64,000 bases of DNA from Lysinibacillus sp. OF-1. Its GTDB lineage: Bacteria; Bacillota; Bacilli; Bacillales_A; Planococcaceae. Below are positions 1 to 11,430 of the stretch, one piece after another. Location: assembly GCF_028356935.1 (NCBI RefSeq), contig NZ_CP102798.1, forward strand, positions 4,526,001-4,590,000. Reading direction: 5' to 3'. Below the pieces are notes generated by a model. It did no database searches. It saw only the letters and a program-made list of their open reading frames with translations, and was not told the origin of the DNA. A program made the position numbers and the translations under genes. Each line of letters begins with the position of its first letter. The stretch's first letter is position 1.

Positions 1-142
1 CACGTACGAAACCTTCACGCTTTAAAATTTCAGCGATTTCTTTTTTCACGTTGGAAGCTGGTACTTCTAACTTCTCGTGACGAACCATGTTCGCATTACG
101 AATGCGAGTAAGCATATCTGCAATCGGATCAGTCATTGTCAT
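1..142 (-). CDS. rpsH: 30S ribosomal protein S8 (N-terminal part, cut by window edge)
   Basis: S8 binds the central domain of 16S rRNA and in other bacteria is the feedback repressor of the spc operon. Only about 47 N-terminal residues are present, beginning [18 protein letters not shown], which is diagnostic of S8. The rest lies before position 1. The start at 142 is chosen because GGAGG at 151-155 lies 8 bases upstream, and because Bacillus S8 has the same two-residue lead before MTDPIADM. An ATG at 147 is followed at once by a stop and is not a start. The gene follows rpsN in the usual spc order. Confidence 0.95.
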   Translation of the reverse strand, partial: MTMTDPIADMLTRIRNANMVRHEKLEVPASNVKKEIAEILKREGFVR

Positions 143-171
143 TACATTTACCTCCTTCCCAAATTAGGGGA

Positions 172-919
<748 letters not shown>

Positions 920-948
920 GTGTGTACCTCCCTTCTTTTATTTACTAG

Positions 949-1257
949 TTAGTCGATTACTGCACCTGATTTTTTTGCAACACGAACTTTTTTACCGTTT
1001 TCGATTTTATAACCTACACGAGTCGGCTCGCCAGATTTAGGATCGATTAGCATTACGTTCGAAACGTGAATTGCAGCCTCTTGGCTTACAATCCCACCTT
1101 GTGGATTCAATTGGTTAGGTTTAACGTGCTTTTTCACGATATTAACGCCTTCAACAAGAACGCGGTCTTGTTTAGGGAAAGCAGCTAGGATTACTCCTTC
1201 TTTGCCTTTGTCCTTACCAGTGATAACCTTAACCTTGTCACCTTTTTTTACATGCAT
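949..1257 (-). CDS. rplX: 50S ribosomal protein L24
   Basis: L24 starts 50S assembly by binding the 5' domain of 23S rRNA. The 102-aa product has the N-terminal KOW motif ([18 protein letters not shown]) and the usual C-terminal basic tail. It follows rplN and precedes rplE, the invariant spc order. GGAGG lies a few bases upstream of the ATG at 1257. Confidence 0.97.
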   Translation of the reverse strand: MHVKKGDKVKVITGKDKGKEGVILAAFPKQDRVLVEGVNIVKKHVKPNQLNPQGGIVSQEAAIHVSNVMLIDPKSGEPTRVGYKIENGKKVRVAKKSGAVID

Positions 1258-1292
1258 GCTGTCGCACCTCCTTGATTGGCACTATCATGAAA

Positions 1293-1661
1293 TTAAAGAA
1301 CTTCTGGAGCTAGAGAAACGATTTTCATGAAGTTGCTGTCACGTAATTCACGTGCAACAGGTCCGAAAATACGAGTTCCGCGTGGTGATTTATCATCACG
1401 AATAATTACACAAGCATTTTCATCAAATTTGATGTACGTACCGTCTTTACGACGTACGCCTGATTTAGTACGAACGATAACAGCTTTAACAACGTCACCC
1501 TTCTTGACAACGCCACCTGGTGTTGCTTTCTTAACTGTACAAACAACGATATCACCGATGTTAGCAGTTTTACGGCCAGAGCCACCAAGCACTTTAATTG
1601 TAAGAACTTCACGTGCACCTGAGTTGTCAGCAACTTTCATACGACTTTCTTGTTGGATCAC
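1293..1661 (-). CDS. rplN: 50S ribosomal protein L14
   Basis: L14 sits at the subunit interface and contacts 16S rRNA helix 14; it is also the binding site of the silencing factor RsfS. The 122-aa protein begins [16 protein letters not shown] and contains the conserved GDIVV and [14 protein letters not shown] motifs. Length and context (rpsQ upstream, rplX downstream) are normal. Confidence 0.98.
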   Translation of the reverse strand: MIQQESRMKVADNSGAREVLTIKVLGGSGRKTANIGDIVVCTVKKATPGGVVKKGDVVKAVIVRTKSGVRRKDGTYIKFDENACVIIRDDKSPRGTRIFGPVARELRDSNFMKIVSLAPEVL

Positions 1662-1703
1662 TTAGGTTACCTCCCTTCGGAAATGGTTGTTCCGAAATAG
1701 TTA

Positions 1704-1967
1704 TTAAATAATAACCGCTTTTTCTACAACTTCAACTAGACGGAAACGTTTAGTAGCTGATAGCGGGCGAGTCTCCATGATACGTACGATATCACCGATT
1801 TTCGCTTGGTTTTGCTCATCATGAGCTTTAAACTTTTTAGAGTATTTTACACGTTTACCGTAAAGCTTGTGCTTTTTGTGAGTTTCAACTAAAACAGTAA
1901 CAGTTTTGTCCATTTTATCTGAAACAACGCGGCCCGTGTAAACTTTGCGTTGATTACGCTCAGTCAT
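1704..1967 (-). CDS. rpsQ: 30S ribosomal protein S17
   Basis: S17 is a primary 16S rRNA binding protein of the OB-fold type. The 87-aa sequence has the family core [17 protein letters not shown] and the C-terminal [14 protein letters not shown] motif. It lies between rpmC and rplN. Spacing to rpmC is 18 bases, with GGAGG in the spacer. Confidence 0.98.
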   Translation of the reverse strand: MTERNQRKVYTGRVVSDKMDKTVTVLVETHKKHKLYGKRVKYSKKFKAHDEQNQAKIGDIVRIMETRPLSATKRFRLVEVVEKAVII

Positions 1968-1985
1968 ACTTGAAAACCTCCTTTA

Positions 1986-2610
<625 letters not shown>

Positions 2611-2611
2611 A

Positions 2612-3265
2612 TTATTTGCCTCCTTCCACAGATTTCTTCGTAGGAAGAACTTCACCACGGTAGATCCATACTTTAACGCCTAATTTACCGTAAGTAGTGT
2701 CAGCTTCTGCGTGTGCATAGTCAATGTCAGCACGTAGAGTATGAAGTGGAACAGTTCCTTCACTATAGTGTTCAGCACGCGCGATATCAGCGCCACCTAA
2801 ACGACCAGATACTTGTGTTTTAATTCCTTTTGCACCAGCACGGATTGTGCGTTGGATCGCTTGCTTTTGCGCACGACGGAATGATACACGGTTTTCTAAT
2901 TGACGAGCGATGTTTTCAGCTACTAGACGAGCGTCAAGATCTGCACGTTTAATTTCAATGATGTTGATGTGTACGCGTTTACCAGTTAACTCGCTAAGGT
3001 ATTTACGAAGGTTTTCAACTTCAGTACCACCTTTACCGATTACCATACCTGGTTTCGCAGTGTGAATTGTAATGTTTACACGGTTTGCAGCACGTTCGAT
3101 TTCTACTTTAGAAACAGAAGCGTCTTTAAGAGCCGTTTCAATATATTTACGCACTTTGATGTCTTCGTGAAGTAGAGTTGCATAGTCTTTTTCAGCGTAC
3201 CATTTTGACTCCCAGTCACGAATAATACCAACGCGCAGTCCTATTGGATGTACTTTTTGACCCAC
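2612..3265 (-). CDS. rpsC: 30S ribosomal protein S3
   Basis: S3 forms part of the mRNA entry channel and has helicase-like activity with S4 and S5. The 217-aa protein has an N-terminal KH domain with a VIGKGG loop and the C-terminal domain ending [13 protein letters not shown]. It follows rplV by three bases and precedes rplP by one, so the three are tightly coupled. Confidence 0.98.
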   Translation of the reverse strand: MGQKVHPIGLRVGIIRDWESKWYAEKDYATLLHEDIKVRKYIETALKDASVSKVEIERAANRVNITIHTAKPGMVIGKGGTEVENLRKYLSELTGKRVHINIIEIKRADLDARLVAENIARQLENRVSFRRAQKQAIQRTIRAGAKGIKTQVSGRLGGADIARAEHYSEGTVPLHTLRADIDYAHAEADTTYGKLGVKVWIYRGEVLPTKKSVEGGK

Positions 3266-3268
3266 GGA

Positions 3269-3613
3269 TTAACCCTCCTTCTTCTCAGATACCACTAGAG
3301 TGATGTGGCTTGTGCGTTTGTTAATTGCGCTTGCACGTCCTTGCGCACGTGGACGGAAACGTTTTAAAGTTGGACCTTCATCAACGAACACTTCAGAAAC
3401 TACTAAAGAGTTGATGTCAAGATCGTAGTTGTGCTCAGCATTAGCAACTGCAGATTTTAATACTTTCTCAACGACTGGAGACGCCGCTTTTGGAGTATGA
3501 CGTAAAATTGCAACTGCTTCACCAACTTGCTTACCTCGGATTAAGTCTACAACTAGACGTACTTTACGAGGAGCAATACGTACTGTGCGAGCGATAGCTT
3601 TAGCTTGTGTCAT
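3269..3613 (-). CDS. rplV: 50S ribosomal protein L22
   Basis: L22 lines the nascent peptide tunnel; its beta-hairpin is a macrolide-resistance site. The 114-aa sequence has the [21 protein letters not shown] start and a hairpin region ending [22 protein letters not shown] residues. No deletion is evident in the hairpin. It lies between rpsS and rpsC in the S10 operon. Confidence 0.97.
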   Translation of the reverse strand: MTQAKAIARTVRIAPRKVRLVVDLIRGKQVGEAVAILRHTPKAASPVVEKVLKSAVANAEHNYDLDINSLVVSEVFVDEGPTLKRFRPRAQGRASAINKRTSHITLVVSEKKEG

Positions 3614-3635
3614 TAGGATTTACCTCCTCTCAAAA

Positions 3636-3914
3636 TTAGCGTCTTGTTTTCTTGTCGTCTGCACCGTGACCTTTGTAAGTACGTGTCGGTGCGAACTCAC
3701 CAAGTTTATGGCCTACCATATCTTCTGTTACGTATACAGGAACATGTTTACGTCCATCATATACAGCAATCGTTAAACCGATGAAGTTCGGGAAGATTGT
3801 AGAACGGCGTGACCAAGTTTTGATAACTTGTTTTTTCTCAGAAGCCTCTTGTACTTCCACTTTTTTCATTAAGTGGTCATCAACAAAAGGTCCTTTTTTC
3901 AAGCTGCGACCCAT
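3636..3914 (-). CDS. rpsS: 30S ribosomal protein S19
   Basis: S19 is a head protein near the A-site tRNA and bridges to the 50S. The 92-aa product begins [15 protein letters not shown] and has the conserved [25 protein letters not shown] core. The spacer to rplB (3915-3974) contains a small inverted repeat near 3943-3963 with no U-tract, so I do not call it a terminator. Confidence 0.98.
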   Translation of the reverse strand: MGRSLKKGPFVDDHLMKKVEVQEASEKKQVIKTWSRRSTIFPNFIGLTIAVYDGRKHVPVYVTEDMVGHKLGEFAPTRTYKGHGADDKKTRR

Positions 3915-3974
3915 GTAGGAACCTCCCTCCGTGATTCCACCACGGCTCTCACATAGAACCGTAGTTTAACCACT

Positions 3975-4805
3975 TTATTTTTTACGACTACGGATGATAA
4001 ATTTATCCGATTTGTTTTTCTTCTTACGAGTTTTGTAACCAAGTGCTGGTTTACCCCAAGGAGTCATTGGTGATTTACGTCCGATTGGAGAACGTCCTTC
4101 ACCACCACCGTGTGGGTGATCGTTAGGGTTCATTACAGAACCACGAACTTCTGGGCGTTTACCTAACCAACGGCTACGACCTGCTTTACCGATGTGTACA
4201 AGTTCGTGTTGTTCGTTACCAACTTGACCGATTGTAGCGCGGCAAGTAGCTAACACTAAACGTACTTCACCAGATTGAAGACGAACGATTACGTACTTAT
4301 CTTCACGACCAAGTACTTGAGCAGAAGTACCAGCAGAACGTACTAATTGTCCACCTTTTCCAGGTTTTAACTCGATGTTATGGATTGTAGTACCCATTGG
4401 AATGTTTGCTAATGGTAATGCATTACCTACTTTAATATCAGCATCTGGACCAGAAACGATTGTTTGACCAACCTCTAGACCTTTTGGTGCTAAGATGTAA
4501 GCTTTTGCTCCATCAGCGTAGTTGATTAATGCGATATTCGCAGAACGGTTTGGATCATATTCAATAGTAGCAACTTTTGCCGGAATGCCATCTTTAACAC
4601 GTTTGAAATCGATAACACGGTATTGCTTCTTATGACCACCACCATGATGACGAACAGTGATTTTACCTTGGTTGTTACGACCAGCTTTGCGTTTAGTTGG
4701 TTCAAGCAATGATTTCTCAGGCTTGTTAGTTGTAATTTCCGCAAAGTCTAATGACGTCATGTTACGACGACCATTAGAGGTAGGTTTATACTTTTTAATC
4801 GCCAT
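3975..4805 (-). CDS. rplB: 50S ribosomal protein L2
   Basis: L2 is needed for subunit association and peptidyl transferase activity. The 276-aa length matches the family. The [18 protein letters not shown] segment and the C-terminal [17 protein letters not shown] stretch, which carries the histidine implicated in peptide bond formation, are intact. It follows rplW with a GGAGG site upstream. Confidence 0.98.
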   Translation of the reverse strand: MAIKKYKPTSNGRRNMTSLDFAEITTNKPEKSLLEPTKRKAGRNNQGKITVRHHGGGHKKQYRVIDFKRVKDGIPAKVATIEYDPNRSANIALINYADGAKAYILAPKGLEVGQTIVSGPDADIKVGNALPLANIPMGTTIHNIELKPGKGGQLVRSAGTSAQVLGREDKYVIVRLQSGEVRLVLATCRATIGQVGNEQHELVHIGKAGRSRWLGKRPEVRGSVMNPNDHPHGGGEGRSPIGRKSPMTPWGKPALGYKTRKKKNKSDKFIIRSRKK

Positions 4806-4853
4806 TGTGTTTTCCCTCCTTCTTGAGTGTTCAAATCATAAATCCATTAAGGA

Positions 4854-5138
4854 TTACACTTCGAATAATTCAATTTCTTTGCTATCAGCAGTTAATTTAA
4901 CAATCGCTTTACGACGTTTGTTAGTGTAACCACCGTAACGGCCAACACGCTTGAATTTACCTTTGTAGTTAAGAACGTTTACTTTCTCAACTTTTACGCC
5001 AAAGATTTCTTCTACAGCGTCTTTTACTTGAGTTTTGTTAGCGCGAGTGTCTACTTCGAAAGTATACTTTTTCTCTGCCATAAGTTCTGAAGAACGCTCA
5101 GTAATGACCGGACGTTTTAAAATATCACGTGCTTCCAT
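4854..5138 (-). CDS. rplW: 50S ribosomal protein L23
   Basis: L23 at the tunnel exit is the docking site for trigger factor and SRP. The 94-aa sequence begins [16 protein letters not shown] and has the typical [17 protein letters not shown] motif. Its ATG shares one base with the rplD stop codon (TAATG at 5138), implying translational coupling. Confidence 0.97.
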   Translation of the reverse strand: MEARDILKRPVITERSSELMAEKKYTFEVDTRANKTQVKDAVEEIFGVKVEKVNVLNYKGKFKRVGRYGGYTNKRRKAIVKLTADSKEIELFEV

Positions 5139-5761
5139 TATCCAAGCACCTCCTCAACTTTTTCTACTGCAGATTTAGTGAATACAACTTTGTCGTGACC
5201 TAATAGATCAAGAACGTTGATTCCATTTGCAGTTAAAACTGTTACACCTGGGATGTTACGAGCAGATAATGCTACGTTTTCATCTAGGTCAGCAGTTACG
5301 AATAAAGATTTTTTCTCTAAAGAAAGATCTTTAAGAATTTTTGTGAATTCTTTTGTTTTTGGTGCTGCTAGAGTTAGAGCATCAAGAACTAAGAAGTTTT
5401 GTTCTACTACTTTAGCTGATAAAGCAGATTTAAGAGCTAAGCGGCGAACTTTTTTAGGTAATTTATAAGAATAGCTACGTGGAGTAGGACCGAATACGAT
5501 ACCACCGCCGCGCCATTGTGGAGAACGGATAGAACCTTGACGAGCACGACCAGTTCCTTTTTGACGCCATGGTTTACGACCACCACCAGCAACCTCAGAA
5601 CGGTTTTTAACCTTGTGATTACCTTGACGAAGAGAAGCACGTTGAGCTACTACTGCGTCGAATAATACTGCTTCATTTGGCTCGATTCCGAAGATCGCAT
5701 CGTTTAATTCGATTTCACCAACTGAAGCACCTGTTTGACTAAGTACAGATACTTTTGTCAT
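5138..5761 (-). CDS. rplD: 50S ribosomal protein L4
   Basis: L4 lines the exit tunnel and in E. coli also represses the S10 operon; whether it does so here is unknown. The 207-aa protein has the tunnel loop with [19 protein letters not shown] and GPTPRSY motifs, where macrolide-resistance changes occur; none is obvious. It lies between rplC and rplW. Confidence 0.97.
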   Translation of the reverse strand: MTKVSVLSQTGASVGEIELNDAIFGIEPNEAVLFDAVVAQRASLRQGNHKVKNRSEVAGGGRKPWRQKGTGRARQGSIRSPQWRGGGIVFGPTPRSYSYKLPKKVRRLALKSALSAKVVEQNFLVLDALTLAAPKTKEFTKILKDLSLEKKSLFVTADLDENVALSARNIPGVTVLTANGINVLDLLGHDKVVFTKSAVEKVEEVLG

Positions 5762-5787
5762 TCCTGTTTCCTCCTTTCTTGAAGTGA

Positions 5788-6417
5788 TTACTTAGCTTTA
5801 ATTGCAGTTTTTACTGTAACTAGAGCTTTTTTAGAACCAGGAACATTACCTTTAACAAGTAGTAAGTTACGATCAGCATCAACTTTCACGATTTCTAAGT
5901 TTTGGATTGTAACTACATTGCCACCCATTTGACCAGGTAATTTCTTTTGTTTAAATACGCGGTTCGGAGCAACTGGACCCATTGAACCAGGACGACGGTG
6001 GTAACGAGAACCGTGGGCCATAGGACCACGAGATTGTCCGTGGCGTTTAATAACACCTTGGAAACCTTTACCTTTAGTAACACCTGTTACATCAATTACA
6101 TCGCCTTCTGCGAAAATTTCTACTTTGACTTCTTGACCAACTTCGTATTCTCCAACGTTCACGTTGCGGAATTCACGAATGAAGCGCTTAGGAGCAGTGT
6201 TCGCTTTTGCTACGTGACCTTGTTCAGGTTTGTTAGAAAGCTTAACGCGCTTGTCTTCGAAACCAACTTGAATTGCTTCGTAGCCGTCTGTTTCAACAGT
6301 TTTCTTTTGAAGAACTACGTTTGGCGCAGCTTCGATAACTGTTACCGGGATTAAATCTCCGTTTTCAGCGAAAACTTGTGTCATACCAATTTTTCTACCT
6401 AAGATTCCTTTAGCCAT
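5788..6417 (-). CDS. rplC: 50S ribosomal protein L3
   Basis: L3 starts 50S assembly and reaches the peptidyl transferase centre through its loop. The 209-aa protein begins [16 protein letters not shown] and contains the conserved [16 protein letters not shown] and [13 protein letters not shown] segments. It is the second gene of the S10 operon, after rpsJ. Confidence 0.98.
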   Translation of the reverse strand: MAKGILGRKIGMTQVFAENGDLIPVTVIEAAPNVVLQKKTVETDGYEAIQVGFEDKRVKLSNKPEQGHVAKANTAPKRFIREFRNVNVGEYEVGQEVKVEIFAEGDVIDVTGVTKGKGFQGVIKRHGQSRGPMAHGSRYHRRPGSMGPVAPNRVFKQKKLPGQMGGNVVTIQNLEIVKVDADRNLLLVKGNVPGSKKALVTVKTAIKAK

Positions 6418-6463
6418 TTGTCACACCTCCTGTAAGTTTTGAAAAGTTATATTATTTTTACCA

Positions 6464-6895
<432 letters not shown>

Positions 6896-6900
6896 TCAAC

Positions 6901-6929
6901 ATTATATACAATAAAAAAAGAATAAGCAA
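6901..6929 (-). promoter_or_regulatory. Sigma-A promoter of the S10 operon, proximal
   Basis: Reading the minus strand, TTGCTT (6924-6929) is followed after 17 bases by a perfect TATAAT (6901-6906). This lies about 130 bases upstream of rpsJ with no gene between, so it is the likely main promoter of the S10/spc operon. Confidence 0.85.
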
Positions 6930-7006
6930 GTCTTTTCGCTAAATTCTTTTAAATGTTGTAGATATTCTTAGTACTACTACTTCTTCGCTTTATTAAGCCG
7001 TTTATT

Positions 7007-7035
7007 AGTATATAAAATTTTATTACATATTGCAA
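7007..7035 (-). promoter_or_regulatory. Sigma-A promoter of the S10 operon, distal
   Basis: On the minus strand TTGCAA (7030-7035), 17 bases, then TATACT (7007-7012). It lies about 105 bases upstream of the proximal promoter and points the same way. Together the two account for the 351-base gap between rpsJ and the transporter gene, which otherwise holds only leader RNA. Confidence 0.7.
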
Positions 7036-7084
7036 TAGTTAAGGTTGTCATATCAACATTTCCGTACTTTTCAAACAATTCTTT

Positions 7085-7120
7085 AAGAAAGTAGTTTCTA
7101 TAGATAAGAAACTACTTCTT
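7085..7120 (-). terminator. Terminator-like hairpin after the transporter gene
   Basis: Arms at 7085-7099 and 7107-7120 pair over about 14 bases with one bulge. It begins four bases past the stop of the transporter gene. The minus-side tail is only moderately U-rich, so efficiency is uncertain; it may be bidirectional. Confidence 0.6.
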
Positions 7121-7123
7121 ATT

Positions 7124-8434
7124 TTATAGAAAGAATACACATGCCATCCAACCAAACAGGATCAAAGGGATATTAATAAAAACAAATGTCGGTACACAAG
7201 TATCCCAAATATGATGATGTTGTCCATCTACATTTAAGCCTGCTGTTGGTCCTAACGTAGAATCTGAAGCTGGAGAGCCTGCATCGCCTAAAGCACCTGC
7301 TGTACCAATTAAACAAAGAATCGCTAATGGACTCAATCCCAACCCTTGTGCAAGAGGAACAAATAACGTAGCAATAATAGGTACTGTAGCAAAAGATGAA
7401 CCAATACCCATCGTCACAACTAATCCAATGACTAGCATGATAAAGACAGCGAGACTTCTATTACCTTTCAGCACAGCGATTGAGCTTGTAATTAAGCTAT
7501 CCACATCCCCAGTAGCATTAATAACGGCTGCGAAGCCATTGGCCGCAATCATGACAAAGCCAATAAAGGCCATCATCTTCATCCCTTCAGAGAGAATGTC
7601 ATCTGCCTCTTTCCATTTAAGTGCACCTGTAAAATACATCAACATAATCCCTGTAAACGAACCGACAATCATTGAATCTGTTAATACTTGAGCACAAAGT
7701 GATGCGACTAATGCAAGAGCTGTAGAAAACATCACAAACTTACTGACGTTCACGTTTAAAGATTCCGTCTCTACTTCATTGTGCTTATAGTGTCTTGGCT
7801 TGCGGTATACAACAAAGGCGACAAGCAGCCCAATCAGCATTCCTAGCACCGGAATCGCCATTGCTACCGGTACATCACGTGAAGATACAGCCATTCCAGC
7901 CTCTGACACTTGTGTAGCAACGATATCTTGAAAAATGGCTCCGAAACCAGCTGGCACGAAACTATAAGTACCGATTAAGCCTACTGCAATTAGGACCGCA
8001 ATGATACGTCGATCAACCTCCAACATATTTAATATTTTTAAAATAGGAGGAATCAATAATGGAATGAAGGCAATATGAATAGGAATAACATTTTGAGATA
8101 AAATAGACATCACGAAAATAAGGAAAAAAATTAAAACCTTCACTAAGCCTTTTCTATTACTTTCGCCATTTAAAATTTTTAACATCCCTGCAATCATCAA
8201 TTTTGGTATTCCAGTTTTGGCAATAGCAATAGCAAAGCCACCAAGGAGACCATAACTCAATGCAATAGTGGCCCCTGCGCCTAACCCTTCTGTAAATGAT
8301 TGTACTGTTGCCTCAATGCCCATTCCACTTGTAAGACCACCTACAAAAGCTCCTAGTACTAAGGAAAGAACGACATTGATGCGAAGCAAGCTTAATATCA
8401 ACATAACGGCTACCGCCGCAATTACTGCATTCAT
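7124..8434 (-). CDS. Na+/H+ antiporter-family or amino acid transporter, YuiF/NhaC-like
   Basis: This 436-aa integral membrane protein has about 11-12 hydrophobic segments. It begins MNAVIAAVAVMLILSLLRI and has Gly-rich stretches (GLLGGFAIAIAKTGIP near 64-79; GTAGALGDAGSPASDSTLGPT near 380-400) typical of the NhaC / ion transporter superfamily. I recognise it as most like Bacillus YuiF, annotated variously as a Na+/H+ antiporter or amino acid transporter; the substrate cannot be read from sequence. It is the first of five accessory genes lying between tuf and rpsJ. Terminator-like hairpins flank it on both sides, so it is probably a single-gene unit. Confidence 0.75.
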   Translation of the reverse strand: MNAVIAAVAVMLILSLLRINVVLSLVLGAFVGGLTSGMGIEATVQSFTEGLGAGATIALSYGLLGGFAIAIAKTGIPKLMIAGMLKILNGESNRKGLVKVLIFFLIFVMSILSQNVIPIHIAFIPLLIPPILKILNMLEVDRRIIAVLIAVGLIGTYSFVPAGFGAIFQDIVATQVSEAGMAVSSRDVPVAMAIPVLGMLIGLLVAFVVYRKPRHYKHNEVETESLNVNVSKFVMFSTALALVASLCAQVLTDSMIVGSFTGIMLMYFTGALKWKEADDILSEGMKMMAFIGFVMIAANGFAAVINATGDVDSLITSSIAVLKGNRSLAVFIMLVIGLVVTMGIGSSFATVPIIATLFVPLAQGLGLSPLAILCLIGTAGALGDAGSPASDSTLGPTAGLNVDGQHHHIWDTCVPTFVFINIPLILFGWMACVFFL

Positions 8435-8537
8435 TGTTACACTTCACTTTCATACACTAAATTACTAACATGTTAAACTTTATTATTCTGATATTTGAAA
8501 GTCAATAGTTTTCACAATTTCAATATGTTTATATAAA

Positions 8538-8573
8538 AAAACAGTGTAAAGGATTAATCATTACACTGTTTTT
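8538..8573. terminator. Strong bidirectional-looking terminator after bceB
   Basis: A 12-base perfect stem (8538-8549 with 8561-8572) is flanked by an A-run on one side and a T-run on the other. On the minus strand it is followed by seven Ts, so it ends the bceAB transcript and insulates the transporter gene. Confidence 0.85.
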
Positions 8574-8594
8574 GAGTTTCTTCATATTTAATTG

Positions 8595-10574
8595 TTACAA
8601 CGATTCACGAACAACTTTTTTATAATAGCCAACCGAAAGTATGCCAAAGATCGTATATAACGCTACGTAACAGCACATCGCAATCCACAAGGGAGCCGTT
8701 AACTCTGTACCAAATAAGAACCATCCTGACTTAACAGCAAAGTAGCTATGCAATAATCCAATAACTAATGGGACACCAAAATTAAAGGCCTGTTTCATAT
8801 AAATGCCTTTCATGATGTCTTTCTCGGCAAAACCAATTTTTCTGAGTATTGTATAGGAACTTCTTTCTTCCTCTGCCTCAGACATTTGTTTAAAGTATAG
8901 AATACTACCAGTTGTCATTAGAAATGCTAATCCTAAAAATGCTGTTGTAAAAATCGTAAGACCTAATGTTTCAATATTATCTTTACGTTTTTCTTCAAAG
9001 GAAGATTGTGTATATTGCTGTGTCTTACCATCACCTTCTACAGCCGTAATAACTCCTGCATTTGTTTGAATATATAATTTCTCTGCTGTTTCTAATTCTT
9101 CTTTTGCTGTTATTGTAATGGTCGTTTGTTGATGCCAAGGATAAAGCGCTGCTTGCGTAGTTAAACTTGTAAACATGTCATCTGTCACAACAAAGATAGG
9201 TCCGCCACCTCCAGCCGTGACAATACCACTTATAACACTTTTATCATGAACATCTACTACATGGAAAGTTTCTTCAAGCTCTCCTGCAGATACCACTACA
9301 TCACGATCTTTTTCTAATGGAAACATTTCAGCCATATAACCGCCATAGTTGGTTAAGATAACATCGTTGCCTGATAGCGATGCTTCAGGAACGCTTTGCT
9401 GATAATCAGAAAGCGGGATAGTATAGATTGTTCCTTCCATATCATATAAAGGATTGTCCTGCTGCTTTTTAGACATTAATTGACCTACAGAGGCTGTTAC
9501 TCCTTGTAAACGATAATCTACTTTATCATACGTAATGTTATTTTTCTCTAACTCCTCTAAGAAGGTCTGACCCTGCTCTTCTAGCAATATGAAATCACCA
9601 GGTACTTGGCTATAAGCCGATGCCTCTGAGGAATAGTAGGCGATATAGGATAGCGTCGTTACACCTAGAGACACACCTGTTAATACAGTGATAAGTGTTA
9701 ATGACTTTGCGTTGCTCTTCATGCGATGCATAATCGGTGTTAATGCTAATACATCCTTGATAGATAAATGCCCTTTTTTCTTCAAGCGAATAGTATTCAT
9801 AATAAAGGCTACGGAGAAACGAAAGACAAGAAATGTACCACCAATAGTCGTAGCTAAAATTATCATCATATTGATAAATAAATGACCAGCTGAATCAATA
9901 TCAAATAGCTTTGTTGACGCATAGTAGCCGTAAGCAATCAGCACAAGACCCATAAAGCCAATTGCCATTTGTAATGCACTAAAACGTCTCACACGCTCGT
10001 CTGCTTGTTTTGCCGCGCTAAACAGTGATAATAATGAAACACGATGAATCATCCAAGCCATCTGTACAAGAACAATAACCAAAAGAATAGCAAACACGAT
10101 CATCGACTGCTGTAATGCCTGTGTACTAAATGTCATGGTTACAAGAGCTTCTTTTTCAAGGACACGTAGTAAAATCATAGCAAATACGCGTGAGCTAAAG
10201 AAACCTACCAGCATCCCTAGAATAACAGCACCAATAAATAAGAGAATGTTTTCAATCGCTAGTAAACGCACGATTAGCCCCTTTGTCATGCCTATCAATT
10301 GGTACAAGCCTATTTCCTTACTACGACGTTTCATAAATAAATGATTTGCATATAGGACGAAGAATAAAACGATAAAATAGAGAATATAAGTGGCTGCTTT
10401 AAATCCTGCCGTAGCCGTTCCACTCATTTGAACAGCATCCCATACCTCAGAATTATTTTGCAATGTAACAAAGGAAAAATACAAAGTAACACTAAAAATA
10501 AGAGCAAAGAAATATAGATAGTAGTGCTTCATATTTTTCTTCATGCTTCTAATCACTAGCTTACTAAGACTCAT
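8595..10574 (-). CDS. bceB: BceB-type ABC permease (antimicrobial peptide resistance)
   Basis: The 659-aa permease has the BceB layout: about ten membrane segments in two FtsX-like blocks (about 15-300 and 550-655) around a large extracellular domain (about 310-530) that in this family binds peptide antibiotics or their lipid II-cycle targets. With BceA it frees targets from drugs such as bacitracin and also passes flux information to the BceS kinase. The ATG at 10574 is preferred because AGGCGGTGA lies 7 bases before it; a GTG at 10583 is also in frame. It overlaps bceA by 11 bases. The drug specificity is not readable from sequence. Confidence 0.9.
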   Translation of the reverse strand: MSLSKLVIRSMKKNMKHYYLYFFALIFSVTLYFSFVTLQNNSEVWDAVQMSGTATAGFKAATYILYFIVLFFVLYANHLFMKRRSKEIGLYQLIGMTKGLIVRLLAIENILLFIGAVILGMLVGFFSSRVFAMILLRVLEKEALVTMTFSTQALQQSMIVFAILLVIVLVQMAWMIHRVSLLSLFSAAKQADERVRRFSALQMAIGFMGLVLIAYGYYASTKLFDIDSAGHLFINMMIILATTIGGTFLVFRFSVAFIMNTIRLKKKGHLSIKDVLALTPIMHRMKSNAKSLTLITVLTGVSLGVTTLSYIAYYSSEASAYSQVPGDFILLEEQGQTFLEELEKNNITYDKVDYRLQGVTASVGQLMSKKQQDNPLYDMEGTIYTIPLSDYQQSVPEASLSGNDVILTNYGGYMAEMFPLEKDRDVVVSAGELEETFHVVDVHDKSVISGIVTAGGGGPIFVVTDDMFTSLTTQAALYPWHQQTTITITAKEELETAEKLYIQTNAGVITAVEGDGKTQQYTQSSFEEKRKDNIETLGLTIFTTAFLGLAFLMTTGSILYFKQMSEAEEERSSYTILRKIGFAEKDIMKGIYMKQAFNFGVPLVIGLLHSYFAVKSGWFLFGTELTAPLWIAMCCYVALYTIFGILSVGYYKKVVRESL

Positions 10575-11325
10575 ACCCGTCACCGCCTAGCACACTTTGC
10601 GTATGCATGATTTCTTGGAAAAATGCCTGCCTTGTTTTATCACCCTTATAAAGTTCACTATAGATCAGGCCATCCTTTAAAAATAAAACACGTGTGCAGA
10701 AGCTTGCAGCTACTGCATCATGTGTAACCATCATTATTGTCGCTTCTTTCGTCTCATTAATGTTTTGGAGATTTTGGAGCAAGGCTGTAGCCGATTTAGA
10801 ATCCAATGCACCAGTAGGCTCATCTGCAAATACCAACGATGGGGTCGTAATAAGTGCACGTGCAGCAGAGGTACGCTGCTTTTGTCCACCAGATATTTCA
10901 TTGGGATATTTATTTAAAATTTCTGTAATACCCAATAGGGATGTTAGCTCTTTCACTCGGCTTTCCGCAACAGCTTTTGGTAACTTACTGATAGCTAATG
11001 GCAGAAGGATATTTTCCTTTACTGTGAGGGTATCCAGTAAATTATAATCTTGAAATATGAATCCTAGCTGCTCTCGTCGAAAATTCGCTAATGCCTTTTC
11101 TTTCATATCACGCAAATTATGACCGTTTATTTCAATTACACCTTCTGTTGCGAAATCTATAGAACACAAGACATTTAAAAGTGTTGTTTTACCTGAACCT
11201 GAAGGTCCCATAATGCCTACAAACTCACCTTTATTTACTTCTAAATCAATACCCTTTAGCACTTCTTGAGCCGTTGATTTTTTGCCATATACTTTCTTTA
11301 TTTTACGACCAATTAAAACTGTCAC
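10564..11325 (-). CDS. bceA: BceA-type ABC ATPase (antimicrobial peptide resistance)
   Basis: This is the ATPase partner of the BceB permease. The start is a GTG at 11325, preceded by AAAGGGG at 9 bases, giving 253 aa, the same as B. subtilis BceA; longer in-frame starts lack a ribosome site. Walker [10 protein letters not shown] is at 40-48, the signature ISGGQKQR at about 144-151, and Walker B with Asp168-Glu169. It belongs to the MacB/LolD-like subclass. A terminator and a possible BceR site lie upstream at 11398-11430, so bceAB is likely induced through BceRS. Confidence 0.93.
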   Translation of the reverse strand: MTVLIGRKIKKVYGKKSTAQEVLKGIDLEVNKGEFVGIMGPSGSGKTTLLNVLCSIDFATEGVIEINGHNLRDMKEKALANFRREQLGFIFQDYNLLDTLTVKENILLPLAISKLPKAVAESRVKELTSLLGITEILNKYPNEISGGQKQRTSAARALITTPSLVFADEPTGALDSKSATALLQNLQNINETKEATIMMVTHDAVAASFCTRVLFLKDGLIYSELYKGDKTRQAFFQEIMHTQSVLGGDGYES

Positions 11326-11397
11326 GTGATAACGCCCCTTTCTATAATCCAAGTGTACCCTGTCATAGCTATTCATTCGTGCGTTTTACATGACAAT

Positions 11398-11430
11398 ATA
11401 AAAAGGTAGGTGACAATTTCGTCATCTACC
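11398..11430 (-). terminator. bceRS terminator with a BceR-like inverted repeat
   Basis: GGTAGATGAC and GTCACCTACC form a 10-base stem with one mismatch and a 6-base loop, followed by TTTTTAT. It contains the bceS stop codon. The inner part (TGACGAAATTGTCA) is also an inverted repeat resembling the BceR/PsdR motif TNACA-N4-TGTAA, and TATATT follows at -10-like spacing. It may therefore serve both as terminator and as the operator/promoter of bceAB. Confidence 0.65.

Noticed and set aside
1327-1665. 112-codon plus-strand ORF over rplN
   Set aside because: It is a shadow of rplN with no conserved protein features.
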